Shown: in pieces, positions 45,335 to 54,998 of the stretch
How positions within the stretch are numbered: position 1 is the stretch's first letter
Layout: every line of letters starts with the position of its first letter
DNA from: Stenotrophomonas sp. UBA2124
Lineage (GTDB): Bacteria; Pseudomonadota; Gammaproteobacteria; Xanthomonadales; Xanthomonadaceae
NCBI GenBank assembly: GCA_002329155.1
Contig: DCXY01000002.1
Coordinates: 62,001 to 126,000 of the forward strand
Direction of reading: 5' to 3'
DNA: 64,000 nucleotides
Translations under genes and position numbers: made by a program
Notes under the pieces: model-generated
What the model saw: only the letters and a program-made list of their open reading frames with translations
Databases searched by the model: none
What the model was told of the DNA's origin: nothing

Positions 45335-46570
45335 TCAACCACGCTTCAGGTCAATCGCCGGCAGACGCGGCAACTGGCAATCGAACGGCTTGGCATCCTT
45401 GCCCGGCTTCTTGTAGCCCCCGGGTCCGTCGGCGTTGATCACGCCGCTGACTCCCTGCAGGCAGATCTGTGGACCGGGCTTGACGCCATCCACCACCCGG
45501 TCCTTGTTGTAGTAGCCGTCCCACAGCACATCGGGGAAGTGGCCGGTAAGGCCATACATGGCCACCTTCAGCGCCTTCAGGTCCAGGCCATCGGGTGAAT
45601 CACCACCGCCGGACAGGGTGTTGCTGTGTACGTGGATGCGCTCCGGATACGGATCGAAATTCGGCGAGGCGCTGCTGTCCTTGTAGCCCGTGGAATACAC
45701 GCTGGAGACGATGATGTTGGCCGTGGCGTTGTCGCGTATCTCGTTCTCGAAGATCTCGATGTCATCGTTGGAATTGATGACGATGCCCGACCCTGCCGGC
45801 ACGCTGGCCACCGGTGTGCCCTTGGCGCCGAAATTGGGGTGGTTGTTGGCCAGCACCTTGTTCTTGAACACGCGGATGTTGGCGCCCTGCTGCGACAGGC
45901 CCGGCATGTTGAACACCAGGATGCCGCCGGTATTGCCGGTGGCCACGTTGTTGTAGATGTCGGCGTTGCGGGTATTCTCCACCTCGATGCCGGCCACGTT
46001 CTGCTCGGCGCGGCTGTCGCGCACGATCACGCCATCGGACTGGCCCACATAGATGCCGGCATCGGAGGCACCGATGGACACTGTGTTCTCGATCAGCACG
46101 TTCTTGGTCAGCACCGGGTAGATGCCATAGCCGCCGTTGCTGGTGCTGGGCCCACCGGTCCACTGCACCTTGATGCCGCGAATGGTGATGTTCTCCGACT
46201 CGCTGATCTTCAGCCCGTCGCCCTTGGAGTCCTCGATGGTGAGGTTCTCGATGGTGAAGTCGTCGCCGTTGACCAGCAGCCCCTCGGCACCGGCTTTCTG
46301 GCCCTTGAAGCTGAGCACGGTCTGGTCCATGCCGGCGCCGCGGATGGTCACCCCGTCAACGCGCAGCGAAAGGCTGCGCTCGAACTGGTGGCGCCCGGCC
46401 GGGATTTCGATCACGTCGCCCGGCTTGGCGTCGAGCAGGCGTTCCTGCAGCGTGGCCGCAAATGCCCCGTCCGCCGCGGCAACCGCCGGGGCCTGTGGAG
46501 CCTGCTTCTGGCAACCTGCCGCGAGCAGGCTCGCTGCGGCTGCCACTGCCAAGGTAATGCTGCGCTGCAT
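45335..46570 (-). CDS. Parallel beta-helix lipoprotein (TIGR03805-like)
   Basis: A 411-residue exported lipoprotein: signal peptide with lipobox LLAAGC (cysteine at about 20), then repeated right-handed beta-helix turns from about residue 50 to 330 (VTIRGAGMDQTVLSF, FTIENLTIEDSKGDGLKIS, ILVFNMPG, IEIFENEIRDN). The C-terminus carries two cysteines and a VAMYGLTGHFPDVLWDGY motif. Beta-helix folds often bind or cleave polysaccharides, but no lyase catalytic set was identified. First gene of the set; the ATG at 46570 has GGGAGG seven bases upstream, so a longer opening was not used. The AraC gene diverges 119 bases away. Confidence 0.85.
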   Translation of the reverse strand: MQRSITLAVAAAASLLAAGCQKQAPQAPAVAAADGAFAATLQERLLDAKPGDVIEIPAGRHQFERSLSLRVDGVTIRGAGMDQTVLSFKGQKAGAEGLLVNGDDFTIENLTIEDSKGDGLKISESENITIRGIKVQWTGGPSTSNGGYGIYPVLTKNVLIENTVSIGASDAGIYVGQSDGVIVRDSRAEQNVAGIEVENTRNADIYNNVATGNTGGILVFNMPGLSQQGANIRVFKNKVLANNHPNFGAKGTPVASVPAGSGIVINSNDDIEIFENEIRDNATANIIVSSVYSTGYKDSSASPNFDPYPERIHVHSNTLSGGGDSPDGLDLKALKVAMYGLTGHFPDVLWDGYYNKDRVVDGVKPGPQICLQGVSGVINADGPGGYKKPGKDAKPFDCQLPRLPAIDLKRG

Positions 46571-46689
46571 GATTTGGCCTCCCATACGCCACCAGATGTT
46601 TCAGCAGTCTTCCTTCAGCCGGTGTTCACGCGAAGGGCAGGAACGGCATACTTGGGGGGGCAAAGCGGACAAGCTGGGAGGGAGCTTCG

Positions 46690-47718
46690 ATGCGACAACG
46701 GAACGATGACCGTCTTGCGGTCGCCAATGTACCCACCAACATGCTGTGTGGGCTGCTGTTGCTGGGCAGCCAACTGGGCGTGGACAGCGACCGCTGGCTG
46801 GCCGGGCTGCGCCTGCAGCGCACCCAGCTGGACGACCCGCGCACGCGCATTTCCTACCGGCAGGCGATCAAGGTGATCCGCCGCGCCCTGCCCAGCCTGC
46901 CCATCGACGGGGTGGGCCTGCACATGGGCAGCAGCCAGAACGGCGGCAACTTCGGCTTGCTGGGTCTGGCGATGAAGACCGCGCGCACCTTCGGCGATGC
47001 CGTGCGCATCGGCGTGGACTACCAGCGCAACCTTGGCCCGTTGATGACACTCACCCTGCACGAACAGGACGACACGCTGGCGCTGGTTGCCACCGCGCCG
47101 GAAGAAGCCGATGACGTGCTGCCCTTCCTGTGCGAGGAGCTGTTCGCCAGCATCCTGATGCTGGGCCGCGAACTGGCCGGCGAAGCCTTCAGCCCGCTGT
47201 GCGTGGAACTGGCCTATCCGCCGCCGCGCTACGCCGATCAGTACCGCGCCCTGTTCCGCTGCGAGGTGCGCTTCAACCAGCCCCGGCACGCGGTGGTGGT
47301 GGACAGCCGCTGGATGCAGCTGCCGTTTGCCAGCTACAACCCGGTGACCTCGCAGCAGGCGCTGGCGCTGTGCCATGGGCAGTTGGCGGGTCAGTCACGG
47401 CGTGGCGAAACCACCGCGGCAGTGGAGCGCCTGCTGCGCCCGCGCCTGCGCGAGAACCCGCAGATGAGTGACGTGGCCCTGGCCATGCACCTGAGCGAGC
47501 GCACGCTGCGCCGGCAGCTGGCCGACGAGGACACCAGTTTCAGCGAGGTGCATGACCGCATGCGCACCGAGCTGGCGCTGGAGCTGCTGCAGAACCCGGA
47601 GCTGGCCATCGCCGCCATCGGCGGGCAGCTTGGTTACAACGACGCGCGCGAGTTCCGCCGCGCGTTCAAACGCTGGACCGGGCAGACGCCGAGCCAGGCC
47701 CGCACGCCGCCACCATGA
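46690..47718 (+). CDS. AraC-family transcriptional regulator
   Basis: A 342-residue regulator. The N-terminal half (about 20-210) matches the arabinose-binding-type domain of OruR-like regulators, with a conserved GLLGLAMKTARTFGDAV stretch; the C-terminal pair of helix-turn-helix motifs (about 240-335) includes PQMSDVALAMHLSERTLRRQL and LGYNDAREFRRAFKRWTG. Effector unknown. It diverges from the beta-helix/cytochrome/receptor genes and is the natural candidate to control them. GGGAGGGAG precedes the ATG. A strong bidirectional terminator follows. Confidence 0.9.
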   Translation: MRQRNDDRLAVANVPTNMLCGLLLLGSQLGVDSDRWLAGLRLQRTQLDDPRTRISYRQAIKVIRRALPSLPIDGVGLHMGSSQNGGNFGLLGLAMKTARTFGDAVRIGVDYQRNLGPLMTLTLHEQDDTLALVATAPEEADDVLPFLCEELFASILMLGRELAGEAFSPLCVELAYPPPRYADQYRALFRCEVRFNQPRHAVVVDSRWMQLPFASYNPVTSQQALALCHGQLAGQSRRGETTAAVERLLRPRLRENPQMSDVALAMHLSERTLRRQLADEDTSFSEVHDRMRTELALELLQNPELAIAAIGGQLGYNDAREFRRAFKRWTGQTPSQARTPPP

Positions 47719-47730
47719 GATCGCAATGAG

Positions 47731-47754
47731 AAAGGGCCCGCATGCGGGCCCTTT
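47731..47754. terminator. Bidirectional terminator between araC-type gene and ridA
   Basis: A perfect 24-base palindrome (AAAGGGCCCGCA and its complement) lies between two convergent stops, 13 bases from each gene end. A/T flanks on both sides suit termination on both strands. Confidence 0.85.
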
Positions 47755-47767
47755 CCGACGGACTGGA

Positions 47768-48151
<384 letters not shown>

Positions 48152-48266
48152 GGATGGCTCCACTGTGGGAAAAGGCCGTCCATTGTAGCGTCGGCACCCC
48201 GCACCGGGGCGTGGACAAAATATCGCCACGCATTGGAGAGGCCCGCCAGGCAAGGCTTGTGCGGCC

Positions 48267-48275
48267 TTATCCACA
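48267..48275. promoter_or_regulatory. DnaA-box-like nonamer upstream of ridA
   Basis: TTATCCACA matches the DnaA box consensus perfectly. A second nonamer TGTGGACAA (48304-48312), one base from the inverted consensus, lies 28 bases away. Two sites in a 240-base spacer are suggestive but no AT-rich unwinding region accompanies them, so this is not presented as an origin. Confidence 0.3.
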
Positions 48276-48392
48276 GCTTGTGTAACCAACAGGTCACAAC
48301 TGATGTGGACAAGCTGGCTGGCTACCGGCCTGACCGCTGCCCGCCCACTGCCGGCAGCGGACGGGCGCGGCGGGCCAGCCGGCGTGCAGGGC

Positions 48393-50552
48393 CTACTGCC
48401 GGCGTACCGACTGCACCACCTGCAGCCTGCGCAGGCGGCGCATCACTTCGGCCAGATGGTTGCGGTCGCGCACCTGGATGTTGAAACACAGCACCGCGGC
48501 GTTGAAATCGCGGTCCAGATAATCCACGCGCTCGATGTTGGAATGGCTCTGCGCGATTGCCGCGGCCAGCTGCGCCAGCACGCCGGTGCCGTTCTCCACT
48601 TCCACCACCAGTGCGGTGTCGTAATCGCCGACCACGCTGGTGTCCCAGCCGATCGGCACCCAGCGTTCGGGCGACTTGCGCAGCTCGGCCAGGTTCGGGC
48701 AGTCCAGACGGTGCACCACGATGCCCTTGCCGGCGGTGTGGTAACCCATGATCTCGTCGCCCGGAATCGGCTGGCAGCAGTTGGCGAAGCTGATCACGCC
48801 ACGCTCGCTGCCATTGATCAATATCTTTTCCTGCAGGCGCCCAGCGCCGCCGCCCTGCTGCTGCTCGGCGAACGCGGTGAGCGCCTGCGCGGCCTGGGTG
48901 GGCATCCAGTTGCCCAGCGCCACGTCGGCCAGGAAGGCCTCCAGGCGCGGGTAACGGTGCTCGGTGAGGAAGGCATCCAGCCGCCCCTTGGGCAGGCGCT
49001 CGATGGAGCTGTCCATCGCTTCCAGCGCGCGGTCCAGCATGCGGTGGCCCAGCTGCACCGCATCCTCGTGCTCCAGCTGCTTGAGCTGGTGACGGATAGC
49101 GGTGCGCGCCTTGCTGCTGACCACGAATTCCAGCCACTGCGGCTTGGGCGCGGCCGAACGCGCGGTGATGATCTCCACCGTCTGCCCGCTGGACAGGCGT
49201 GTGCGCAGCGGCACCAGCTTCTTGTCCACGCGCGAGGCCACCGCGCGGTTGCCCACGTCGGTATGCACGGCATAGGCGAAATCCAGCGCGGTGGAATTGC
49301 GCGGCAGCGCCAGAATCTTGCCCTTGGGCGTGAACAGATAGACCTCGTCCGGGAACAGGTCCACCTTGACGTTGTCCAGGAACTCCAGCGACGAACCCGC
49401 GGTGCGCTGCGAATCAATCAGCTCCACAATCCACGCATGCGCGCGGCTCTGCGCGCTGTTGGGGCTGTCGCCGCCGAACTTGTAGGTCCAGTGCGCCGCC
49501 ACACCGCGCTCGGCGATGAGGTCCATTTCCTCGGTGCGGATCTGCACTTCGATCGGTGAACCATAGGGGCCGAACAGCACGGTGTGCAGCGACTGGTAAC
49601 CGTTGGCCTTGGGAATGGCGATGAAATCGCGGAAGCGGCCGTCCAGCGGCTTGAACGCGGCATGCACCGCGCCCAGCGCGTGGTAGCAGTTGGGCACGCT
49701 GCGCATCACCAGGCGGAAGCCGAACACGTCCATCACCTGGTCGAAGCTTTTGTTCTCCTCGTGCATCTTGGTGTAGATGCTCCAGGGGGTCTTGATGCGG
49801 CTGATCAGGCGGTGCTCCAGCCCTTCGCGCGCAAGACGCTGCGACAGCTGCACCTCCACCTGCGCCATCGCCTCGCGGCGCACCACCGGCTGGCTGCGGA
49901 TGTGCTTTTCGATGATGGCGTGACGCCACGGGTACAGCGCGCGGAAGCCCAGGTTCTGCAGCTCGGACTTGATTAGGTTCATGCCCAGGCGCTGGGCGAT
50001 GGGCGCATAGATGTCCAGCGTTTCGATGGCGATGCGGCGGCGCGCCTCGGCGCTCTGCGCGCCCAGCGTGCGCATGTTGTGCAGGCGGTCGGCCAGCTTG
50101 ATCATGATCACGCGCAGGTCGCGCGACATGGCCAGCAGCATCTTGCGGAAACTTTCCGCGGCCGCTTCCTGGCGGTCACGGAACTTGATCTTGTCCAGCT
50201 TGGTGACGCCATCGACCAGATCGGCCACGGCTTCGCCGAACTCGCCAGCCAGCTCCTCGCGGGTAAGCGGGGTATCCTCGATGGTGTCGTGCAGGATCGC
50301 GGCGATCAGCGCCTCGGCGTCCAGCCCAAGCTCGGCCAGGATGCGCGCCACCGCCACCGGGTGGGTGATGTACGGCTCGCCGGATTTGCGGGTCTGGCCC
50401 GCATGCGCGGTGGCACCCACCTCCCAGGCACGACGCAACAGCGGCAGCTGCTCGGCGGGCAGGTAGCTGGCTGCGCGTTCGAGTTGAAGGACATAGTCAG
50501 GTACCGCCGCACCCGCGGGTGTGGCTACCTGGGCGGAGGGGCCTGGGTTCAT
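48393..50552 (-). CDS. spoT: Bifunctional (p)ppGpp synthetase/hydrolase SpoT
   Basis: A 719-residue cytoplasmic enzyme. The N-terminal hydrolase HD domain includes HDTIEDT and KLADRLHNMRTLG; the synthetase domain contains the RxKTPWSIYTKM-type stretch, IPKANGYQSLHTV and EVQIRTEEMD; then TGS (about 385-445, LFTPKGKILALP), a helical region and a C-terminal ACT domain. The intact HD motif means it can degrade (p)ppGpp, and the synthetase half looks complete. It controls the stringent response. Neighbours rpoZ and gmk fit the classical gmk-rpoZ-spoT order; ridA follows. It starts with ATG about 108 bases past rpoZ, with a weak ribosome site. Confidence 0.95.
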   Translation of the reverse strand: MNPGPSAQVATPAGAAVPDYVLQLERAASYLPAEQLPLLRRAWEVGATAHAGQTRKSGEPYITHPVAVARILAELGLDAEALIAAILHDTIEDTPLTREELAGEFGEAVADLVDGVTKLDKIKFRDRQEAAAESFRKMLLAMSRDLRVIMIKLADRLHNMRTLGAQSAEARRRIAIETLDIYAPIAQRLGMNLIKSELQNLGFRALYPWRHAIIEKHIRSQPVVRREAMAQVEVQLSQRLAREGLEHRLISRIKTPWSIYTKMHEENKSFDQVMDVFGFRLVMRSVPNCYHALGAVHAAFKPLDGRFRDFIAIPKANGYQSLHTVLFGPYGSPIEVQIRTEEMDLIAERGVAAHWTYKFGGDSPNSAQSRAHAWIVELIDSQRTAGSSLEFLDNVKVDLFPDEVYLFTPKGKILALPRNSTALDFAYAVHTDVGNRAVASRVDKKLVPLRTRLSSGQTVEIITARSAAPKPQWLEFVVSSKARTAIRHQLKQLEHEDAVQLGHRMLDRALEAMDSSIERLPKGRLDAFLTEHRYPRLEAFLADVALGNWMPTQAAQALTAFAEQQQGGGAGRLQEKILINGSERGVISFANCCQPIPGDEIMGYHTAGKGIVVHRLDCPNLAELRKSPERWVPIGWDTSVVGDYDTALVVEVENGTGVLAQLAAAIAQSHSNIERVDYLDRDFNAAVLCFNIQVRDRNHLAEVMRRLRRLQVVQSVRRQ

Positions 50553-50600
50553 GCTGGAAGACTATGCCAGCAGGCGTTCTTTCGGCAAACCCGGAATGCA

Positions 50601-50627
50601 GAACAGCCCGCGCGGGGCGGGCTGTTC
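50601..50627 (-). terminator. Hairpin between rpoZ and spoT
   Basis: Stem GAACAGCCCG/CGGGCTGTTC of 10 bp with a 7-nt loop, 34 bases after the rpoZ stop. The minus-strand tail (TGCATTCC) is poor in T, so it may attenuate rather than terminate. Confidence 0.5.
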
Positions 50628-50660
50628 CAGAGACTGCATCGATGCGGTTGATCGAACCGA

Positions 50661-50960
50661 TCAATCGTCGTTCTTGGACATGTCCTCGTCGGCCACCACT
50701 TCCGCGGCGGCCCACTCCAGCGCTTCACGCTCGGCGCGCTCACGCTCGGCCTTCTCGACTTCCTCGATCAGCTCGTTGTCGATGCGGCGGGCGGCGATTT
50801 CGCGCAGCGCCAGCACGGTCGGCTTGTCCTCGGTCTCGCTGTTGTCGATCGTCGCCTGGACACCATTGGCCAGCTGACGGGCGCGCTTGGACGCCATCAT
50901 GACCAGCTCGAAACGGTTGTTAACGACTTCCAGGCAATCTTCTACGGTAATGCGGGCCAT
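50661..50960 (-). CDS. rpoZ: RNA polymerase omega subunit
   Basis: A 99-residue subunit that clamps the RNA polymerase beta-prime tail and forms one ppGpp-binding site. It begins MARITVEDCLEVVNNRFELV and continues MMASKRARQL and KPTVLALREIAAR, all family hallmarks. The tail after about 75 is acidic and variable. The ATG at 50960 is the conserved start; upstream in-frame sequence is not. Placed between gmk and spoT, so the two stringent-response functions are adjacent. Confidence 0.96.
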   Translation of the reverse strand: MARITVEDCLEVVNNRFELVMMASKRARQLANGVQATIDNSETEDKPTVLALREIAARRIDNELIEEVEKAERERAEREALEWAAAEVVADEDMSKNDD

Positions 50961-51070
50961 GCGGGCTCCCGGCGACCTGGCGGCCGCTCGAACGAATGAG
51001 GGAAAGGGGACGGATTGTAGGGGGCCGGCCGGCCGGAAATCAACCCGGCACCTGAACAGCCCCTTGTGAA

Positions 51071-51703
51071 TCAATCGCTTGCCTGATTTTCCGGCCCCAG
51101 CAACGAGGCGATCAGGCCAGCATGCCGCTGCTGCTGGGGGGCCAGGCGCAGGCGGCTGGCAGCGAAGATGGCGCACATTTCGTCCACGGCGGTGTCGAAG
51201 TGCTCGTTGACGATGACGTAGTCGAACTCGTCGTAATGCAGCATCTCCTCGCGCGCGGCATCCAGGCGCTGGGCCATCACCGCTTCGCTGTCCTGGCCAC
51301 GCTTGCGCATGCGCTCGTCCAGCGCCTGCCGTGACGGCGGCAGGATGAACACGCTCACCGCACCGGGCACCTTGTCGCGCACCTGGCGCGCGCCCTGCCA
51401 GTCGATTTCCAGCAGCACGTCCTGGCCGGCGGCCAGCTGCGGCTCCACCGACTGCCGCGCTGTGCCCTTCCAGTCGCCATGCACCAGCGCGTGCTCGAAG
51501 AAGTCACCCTCGCCGATCATCCGCTCGAACTCGGCGGCGCTGACGAAGTGGTAGTGCCTGCCGTTCACTTCGCCCGGGCGCATGGCCCGCGAGGTGAAGG
51601 AGATGGACAGGGAAATATGCGGATCGCGCGCCAGCGTGGCGTTGACGATGCTGCTTTTGCCCGCCCCGGAGGGGGCGGCGACGATATAGAGAGTCCCGCG
51701 CAT
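51071..51703 (-). CDS. gmk: Guanylate kinase
   Basis: A 210-residue enzyme that phosphorylates GMP to GDP with ATP. The P-loop is APSGAGKSS (8-16 region), GMP-binding residues lie in SFTSRAMRPGEVNGRHYHFV, and the lid includes RMRKRGQDSEAVMAQRL. Length is normal. The ATG at 51703 begins MRGTLYIVAAPSG; a longer opening upstream does not match the family. rpoZ follows after 110 bases. Confidence 0.96.
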   Translation of the reverse strand: MRGTLYIVAAPSGAGKSSIVNATLARDPHISLSISFTSRAMRPGEVNGRHYHFVSAAEFERMIGEGDFFEHALVHGDWKGTARQSVEPQLAAGQDVLLEIDWQGARQVRDKVPGAVSVFILPPSRQALDERMRKRGQDSEAVMAQRLDAAREEMLHYDEFDYVIVNEHFDTAVDEMCAIFAASRLRLAPQQQRHAGLIASLLGPENQASD

Positions 51704-51774
51704 GGAACCGCTGTGCCACTGAATGGCAGCGCAGGATACCACGCAGTCAGCGCCCGCCCGTGACCACCCCGGCC

Positions 51775-53109
51775 TCAGCGCCGGTCGGCATCGGTGCCTG
51801 CGGCATGGCCAAAACGATGCGCAAAGTCGCCCAGCTCGATGGTGAAGGCGTCGCGCGCGGCGAAGGCCTCGTCGCTGAGCGCCTGCTGGCCTTCAGCCTT
51901 CCTGTAGGCCTCGGCGTAGCCGGCAAACTCGGTGCTGTGCTTGCGGTAATGCGTTGAATAGGTGCGTACCTTGACCGTTGGCCTTGCCGAATCCAGGTCG
52001 AAATCCAGCAGGCGCAGCCAGCCATCACCGGTGGCCAGGCCCTTGTTCTCGCGGCCCGCCGCCTGCCGCGCCACGCGCGAGCGGCCCTGGTAGTCGGCCA
52101 GCATCTGGTGCACCTCGTGGCCGTCATCGTTGTGGTCCACGCTGTAGCCCTGCCCGCCGATGTGGCCGCTGAGCACCATGAACACCTGGTCGTGCTGGCT
52201 GATGAATTCGTCCCACACCATCTGCGGGTTGTTGTCGCGGCGGTCGAGCACGCTCAGGTCCAGCGCCGGCGTGTCGGCGCGGCGGCCGTCGCGGTCCAGG
52301 TATTTGTGCACGGTGACCAGGGTGGGCATGCCGGGGAATCGCTTGATCACCCGCCGCGCCCACGCCAGCGAGCTGTCCGGCGGGTCGAACTGCAGGCCGA
52401 TGTGCAGCAGCTGGCACTTGCCCGCGTTGAACACCTGCGCACTGTCGGCACCCTCGTCATTGGACGCCACATACCAGGGTTGGCCCTTGAACAACGGCGA
52501 CTGGTTGGAGAACGCGGAGAGATAACCGCTCAGCCCACCGATGTGGCGGATGCTCACCGCCTTGTCTTCCGCACCCGGCTGCGGCGCATGCTGCGGGTCG
52601 GTCCACAGCGCGTCGTAGTCGTGGTTGCCGGGCACCACCGAGAACGGCAGCTTGCCGGCAAGCAGTTCAAACGCCTTGATGGCGGTGGGAATCTCGAAGC
52701 TGCGCACCTGCGGATACGGCTGCCGCGCCACCGCCGAGCCGGCGGGGTTGGGCATCCATTTGAAGCCACGCTGCTCGTGGCCCGGGTCCATCCACTGCGA
52801 ATAGTGCTGCCAGACATCGCCCAGATGGGTGGCGAACACGATGTCACCGCCCTGGCTGCGCGCGTTGTCGGCGATATAGCGCATCTGCTCGAAGAACATT
52901 GGCGCGGCATCCACCGGAAAGCCCTCGGCCTTCTGGTGGGTGAAATCGGTGTAGTTCTGCGTATCGGGAATCACCGCCACGGTGAAGCGCCCGCATTCGC
53001 CCTGCCGCCAGCCCGCCGCCTGCGCCGGCAGCATGGCACCCCATGCAATGCCGGCAAACAGCACGGCATTGCGCACGAACGAACAATGGCGGTGATGGAA
53101 CTGCGGCAT
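51775..53109 (-). CDS. Secreted metallophosphoesterase
   Basis: A 444-residue exported hydrolase. A hydrophobic signal segment (about 13-32) ends in AQA. The calcineurin-like metal motifs are present but spread out: AVIPDTQNYTDF, THLGDVWQHY, PGNHDYDAL, LVTVHKYLD and LSGHIGGQG. Such enzymes cleave phosphate mono- or diesters with two metal ions; the substrate cannot be fixed. The ATG at 53109 has AGGGGG upstream and begins the signal peptide. Located between yicC and gmk on the same strand without tight coupling. Confidence 0.85.
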   Translation of the reverse strand: MPQFHHRHCSFVRNAVLFAGIAWGAMLPAQAAGWRQGECGRFTVAVIPDTQNYTDFTHQKAEGFPVDAAPMFFEQMRYIADNARSQGGDIVFATHLGDVWQHYSQWMDPGHEQRGFKWMPNPAGSAVARQPYPQVRSFEIPTAIKAFELLAGKLPFSVVPGNHDYDALWTDPQHAPQPGAEDKAVSIRHIGGLSGYLSAFSNQSPLFKGQPWYVASNDEGADSAQVFNAGKCQLLHIGLQFDPPDSSLAWARRVIKRFPGMPTLVTVHKYLDRDGRRADTPALDLSVLDRRDNNPQMVWDEFISQHDQVFMVLSGHIGGQGYSVDHNDDGHEVHQMLADYQGRSRVARQAAGRENKGLATGDGWLRLLDFDLDSARPTVKVRTYSTHYRKHSTEFAGYAEAYRKAEGQQALSDEAFAARDAFTIELGDFAHRFGHAAGTDADRR

Positions 53110-53300
53110 ATGGCCCCCTGCAGGTGACGGCCGCCTTCGTGGCCGTGGTGGTCGGTCGCAGGTTGCCTTGCAGGCACGGCGCCACGCGCCGTTGATTCCC
53201 CGTTCCCCGGCATGCCGGGCCAGCTCCCCGCCCCATTGCCGCACACGGGCGGCGATGAAAGGCGGGAGCCTAGCGGGCCAAGATGACAGCGCCGCTACGC

Positions 53301-54161
53301 TTACTCGATGTTCTGCACCTGCTCGCGGATCTGGTCGATCAGCACCTTCAGTTCCACCGAGGCGTTGGAGGTACGGCTGTCCACCGACTTGGAGCCCAGC
53401 GTGTTGGATTCGCGGTTGAACTCCTGCAGCAGGAAATCCAGGCGGCGGCCCACCGGCTCACGCTGGCGCAGCACCCGGCGGATCTCGGCGATATGGCTGC
53501 CCAGACGGTCCAGCTCCTCATCCACGTCAAGCTTCTGCAGCCACAGCACCAGCTCCTGCTCGGCACGGCCCGGGTCCACCGGGTGCGGCAGGTCGGCCAG
53601 ACGCGCGGCCAGCTTGGCGCGCTGCCCTTCACGGATGGCCGGGATCAGCCCGCGCACGTCAGCTGCGATGCGCTCGATGCCATCCACGCGCTCGCTGATG
53701 GCCGCGGCCAGCTTGTCGCCCTCGCGCTCGCGCGCCTGCACGAAGCCGTCAATCACCTGATCCAGCAACGCCAGTGCTTCGGCCTGCAACGCGGCCACAT
53801 CGGTCGCCTCGCCCTGCAACACGCCCGGGTACTGCAGCAGCTCGGTGAATTCCACGCGCATGTCCGGGAAGCGCGAATGCACGCGGCGGGCCAGTTCGCC
53901 CAGTTGTTCCACCAGCGCCTCGTTCACCGACAGCGATGCCGCCGCCTCCGGCTGGCGCAGGCGCATCACCAGCTCCAGCTTGCCGCGGCTGATGCGCGCG
54001 GCCACGCGTTCACGCAGCTGCGGTTCCAGCGCGCGCAGTTCCTCCGGCAGGCGCACCCCCACCTCCAGGAAACGGTGGTTGACCGAACGCAGCTCGCAAC
54101 CAAGGGTGCCCCAGGGCGTGACACGTTCGCCGCCGGCATAGGCGGTCATGCTTCGGATCAT
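53301..54161 (-). CDS. yicC: YicC-family endoribonuclease
   Basis: A 286-residue protein of the YicC family, recently assigned RNase activity in Escherichia coli. It starts MIRSMTAYAGGER, contains CELRSVNHRFLEVGVRLP and ISRGKLEL, and ends with the conserved DFLLQEFNRESNTLGSKS and ELKVLIDQIREQVQN. Full length. The divergent RNase PH gene starts 108 bases away, a pairing of two RNA-processing enzymes that is common in gammaproteobacteria. Confidence 0.94.
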   Translation of the reverse strand: MIRSMTAYAGGERVTPWGTLGCELRSVNHRFLEVGVRLPEELRALEPQLRERVAARISRGKLELVMRLRQPEAAASLSVNEALVEQLGELARRVHSRFPDMRVEFTELLQYPGVLQGEATDVAALQAEALALLDQVIDGFVQAREREGDKLAAAISERVDGIERIAADVRGLIPAIREGQRAKLAARLADLPHPVDPGRAEQELVLWLQKLDVDEELDRLGSHIAEIRRVLRQREPVGRRLDFLLQEFNRESNTLGSKSVDSRTSNASVELKVLIDQIREQVQNIE

Positions 54162-54269
54162 GTGGATTTCCGGTGACTACAAAGGCGCGATGGTAACCTA
54201 GGCGCCCCCGGACGCCGGCCCGCCTGCCGCCCGGGCACCCCACCGAATACCTTGTTACCCGGACCTTTC

Positions 54270-54998
54270 ATGACCTTTACCCGCCCCAGCGGCCGCCAGG
54301 CCGACCAGCTGCGCACCGTCACCATCGAACGCGCCTTCACCCGTCACGCCGAAGGCTCGGTGCTGGTGAGTTTCGGGCACACCCGCGTGCTGTGCACCGC
54401 CAGCGTCGAGAACCGCGTGCCGGCCTTCCTGCGTGGCAAGGGCGAAGGCTGGGTGACCGCCGAGTACGGCATGCTGCCGCGCTCCACCCACACCCGTTCG
54501 GACCGTGAAGCCGCGCGTGGCAAGCAGGGTGGCCGCACTCTGGAAATCCAGCGCCTGATCGGCCGCACCCTGCGCGCCTGCATCGACCGCAATGCGCTCG
54601 GCGAACGCACCATCACCCTGGACTGCGATGTGCTGCAGGCCGACGGCGGCACCCGTACCGCCGCCATCACCGGCGCCTATGTCGCCCTGGTGGATGCGGT
54701 GAACCTGCTGCTCAAGCGGGGCGAGATCAAGCGCAACCCGCTGTTCGGCGTGGTCGCGGCGGTGTCGGTCGGCATCTACCAGGGCCAGCCGGTGCTGGAT
54801 CTGGACTATGCCGAAGACAGTGACTGCGACACCGACATGAACGTGGTGATGAATGACGGCGGCGGCTTCATCGAGCTGCAGGGCACCGCCGAAGGCCATG
54901 CCTTCCGCCGCGACGAACTGGACGCGCTGCTGGCGCTCGCCGAAAAGGGCATCCGCGAACTGTTCGACGCCCAGCAGGCCGCACTGGCGCAGGCATGA
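54270..54998 (+). CDS. rph: Ribonuclease PH
   Basis: A 242-residue phosphorolytic 3'-exoribonuclease that trims tRNA precursors. Family motifs are present: FTRHAEGSVLVSFGHTRVLC, RTLEIQRLIGRTLRACID, and the phosphate/catalytic region DLDYAEDSDCDTDMNVVM. The ATG at 54270 starts the conserved PSGRQADQLRTV. Its stop overlaps the VOC gene start as ATGA, so this begins a coupled rph-VOC-rdgB group. Confidence 0.96.
   Translation: MTFTRPSGRQADQLRTVTIERAFTRHAEGSVLVSFGHTRVLCTASVENRVPAFLRGKGEGWVTAEYGMLPRSTHTRSDREAARGKQGGRTLEIQRLIGRTLRACIDRNALGERTITLDCDVLQADGGTRTAAITGAYVALVDAVNLLLKRGEIKRNPLFGVVAAVSVGIYQGQPVLDLDYAEDSDCDTDMNVVMNDGGGFIELQGTAEGHAFRRDELDALLALAEKGIRELFDAQQAALAQA

Noticed and set aside
48152..48392. 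Possible replication origin suggested by DnaA-like boxes
   Set aside because: No dnaA, dnaN or rpmH neighbours and no AT-rich unwinding stretch.
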